NCBI RefSeq assembly: GCF_000585215.1 | Contig: NZ_AONC01000012.1 | Coordinates: forward strand, 41,355-105,354 | DNA from: Imhoffiella purpurea | GTDB lineage: Bacteria; Pseudomonadota; Gammaproteobacteria; Chromatiales; Chromatiaceae | Direction of reading: 5' to 3' | DNA: 64,000 nt | Part shown: positions 63,010 through 64,000 of the stretch, in pieces | How positions within the stretch are numbered: the first letter of the stretch is position 1 | Layout: each line of letters begins with the position of its first letter | The notes under the pieces: model-generated | What the model was told of the DNA's origin: nothing | The model's database searches: none | Seen by the model: only the letters and a program-made list of their open reading frames with translations | Position numbers and translations under genes: made by a program

Positions 63010-63894
63010 ATGAAACGCACCTATCAGCTCACGACCGCCGCCCTGATCGCATTGGCCTTCGTCGGCGTCACGCGACACGCCGCGCAGGCGGACAATACTG
63101 AGGCGCCATCCACCGATGCGAGCACCATCAGCACGCTCGTGACCGGCGGACCCTCGGCAAAACAGCAGACCGAACTCTCCGAGCACGGCCTGGCCGCCGC
63201 TCAGGACATCCGTCTGGCACGACTGGCGATCAACGACGGCTATGTCGACAGCGCCAAAAAGCTGCTCGCCGAAAGCCGCACGCTGCTCGATCAGGTCAGA
63301 AAGGAGGACCGGCCGGTGACGGTGACGACCGACGTCAAGACTGGCGACAAGAAGGTCGAACACACGCGTAACAAGGAGCGTCTGGACCTGATCCCCATCT
63401 TCTCCGAGTTGGAGGTCATGGAGGGATTCGAGGTCCCGGACGATGGTGCCACGGCCAACGAGACACCGGCGACGGCAGAGACCAGCGCCGACGCCAAACA
63501 GGCAGCATCGAGCAGCCAACCGTCGCCGGAACGGAACGGCGCCCAGACCCAGGCCCGAGACAAGGCCATCTCCGAGGCGAAGGCCCAGTTGCGTCAAGGG
63601 GATCGGCAGGCGGCCGCCAAGGCGCTCGAGCTGGCCGACCTGACTTTGATCACTCGGGTCGTCAGCCTGCCGCTGGAGGAAACCAGTCAAGGCGTGGACA
63701 AGGCGATCGAAATGCTCGATCAGGGCAAGCTGCACGAGGCGAACATGGCGCTGAAGCGTATCCAGGATAGTCTGGTCATGACCACGGCGGCCGTCGCCGA
63801 ACCAGTCGCCCAGACCGTATCGTCCAACGCGGCCGCCACTCAGGCCAATGCCCAAACCGCCCAGACGGATTCCGCAAAGACCAAGACCAACTGA
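63010..63894 (+). CDS. YfdX-family periplasmic protein
   Basis: A 294-residue secreted protein with a signal peptide (YQLTTAALIALAFVGVTRHAAQA, cleavage about residue 26). Two helical YfdX-type units are visible: SEHGLAAAQDIRLARLAINDGYVDSAKKLL (about 56-85) and DKAISEAKAQLRQGDRQAAAKALELADL (about 190-217). They are joined by an Ala/Thr/Pro-rich linker (about 140-190). YfdX proteins are linked to acid and antibiotic tolerance in enterobacteria, with no defined biochemical role. The start is the ATG at 63010; GAGGAGAC lies a few bases upstream. Confidence 0.8.
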   Translation: MKRTYQLTTAALIALAFVGVTRHAAQADNTEAPSTDASTISTLVTGGPSAKQQTELSEHGLAAAQDIRLARLAINDGYVDSAKKLLAESRTLLDQVRKEDRPVTVTTDVKTGDKKVEHTRNKERLDLIPIFSELEVMEGFEVPDDGATANETPATAETSADAKQAASSSQPSPERNGAQTQARDKAISEAKAQLRQGDRQAAAKALELADLTLITRVVSLPLEETSQGVDKAIEMLDQGKLHEANMALKRIQDSLVMTTAAVAEPVAQTVSSNAAATQANAQTAQTDSAKTKTN

Positions 63895-63907
63895 CCAAGG
63901 TCGTCCT

Positions 63908-63942
63908 CGGCCGGTCGGCCGCCGGAGGAAGCCGACCGGCCG
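63908..63942 (+). terminator. Hairpin after the YfdX-like gene
   Basis: Perfect 12-bp inverted repeat CGGCCGGTCGGC / GCCGACCGGCCG with an 11-base loop, 14 bases beyond the stop. No T-run follows, so it is a weak or Rho-assisted terminator. Confidence 0.5.
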
Positions 63943-64000
63943 CGAAGGGGAGACGGGGCGACCGCGCCCCTCCCCCTTCGACATCGGGTCCTCACCCGCC

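Overview
The window is 64 kb of chromosomal, GC-rich DNA packed with housekeeping genes on both strands. Gene content and order are those of a gammaproteobacterium. Diagnostic blocks are rlmH/maf/rng/yhdP, mlaFEDCB-murA-hisGDC (with a short-form HisG), kdsDC-lptCAB-rpoN-hpf-ptsN-hprK-rapZ-EIIA-HPr-EI, and zapA-6S RNA-fau beside ygfB-pepP-ubiH-ubiI. HprK, a mannose-type EIIA, a K+-independent H+-pyrophosphatase and a PPi-dependent phosphofructokinase together point to the order Chromatiales (a purple sulfur bacterium or relative). That placement is inference, because no photosynthesis or sulfur-oxidation gene lies here.

Layout. 0-6.6 kb: yhdP (cut by the window edge), a small unknown, rng, maf and rlmH on the minus strand; tatA, tatB, an NhaD-like carrier and a universal stress protein on the plus strand. 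6.8-14.1 kb: an RND efflux pair converging on a DevBCA/MacB-like ABC exporter. 14.2-19.1 kb: DedA protein, the remains of a BrnT/BrnA-like toxin-antitoxin locus, a dispersed palindromic repeat, an NSS sodium symporter and the H+-PPase. 19.7-21.9 kb: a small heat-shock gene with a perfect CIRCE operator, a LexA-like S24 protein without its DNA-binding domain, and a TauD-like dioxygenase. 22-29.6 kb: histidine genes, murA and the Mla lipid-transport operon. 29.9-42 kb: KDO and LPS-export genes, sigma-54, ribosome hibernation factor, the regulatory PTS and mgtE. 42-48 kb: a second copy of the dispersed repeat, a phosphohexomutase, a secreted repeat protein, engB, moaC, ppa and pfp. 48-55 kb: ubiquinone hydroxylases, pepP, ygfB, zapA, 6S RNA, fau and rpiA. 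55-64 kb: a porin, a second MCE lipid transporter next to outer-membrane phospholipase A, a DUF2202 protein and a YfdX-like protein.

Three themes run through it. Envelope maintenance: Mla, a second MCE system, PldA, Lpt, KDO, MurA, YhdP and a porin. Pyrophosphate economy: HppA, Ppa and PPi-PFK. Regulatory phosphotransfer: PtsN, HprK, RapZ, EIIA-Man, HPr and EI without any sugar permease.

The less routine signals are the CIRCE-controlled hsp20 beside a domain-less LexA-like protein, the decayed toxin-antitoxin locus whose antitoxin ends in a repeat element, the two-copy palindromic repeat family, an inverted repeat splitting hisG from hisD, the MCE-PldA neighbourhood, and a cluster of palindromes between the last two genes. 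I found no CRISPR array, prophage, intact insertion sequence, tRNA or rRNA.
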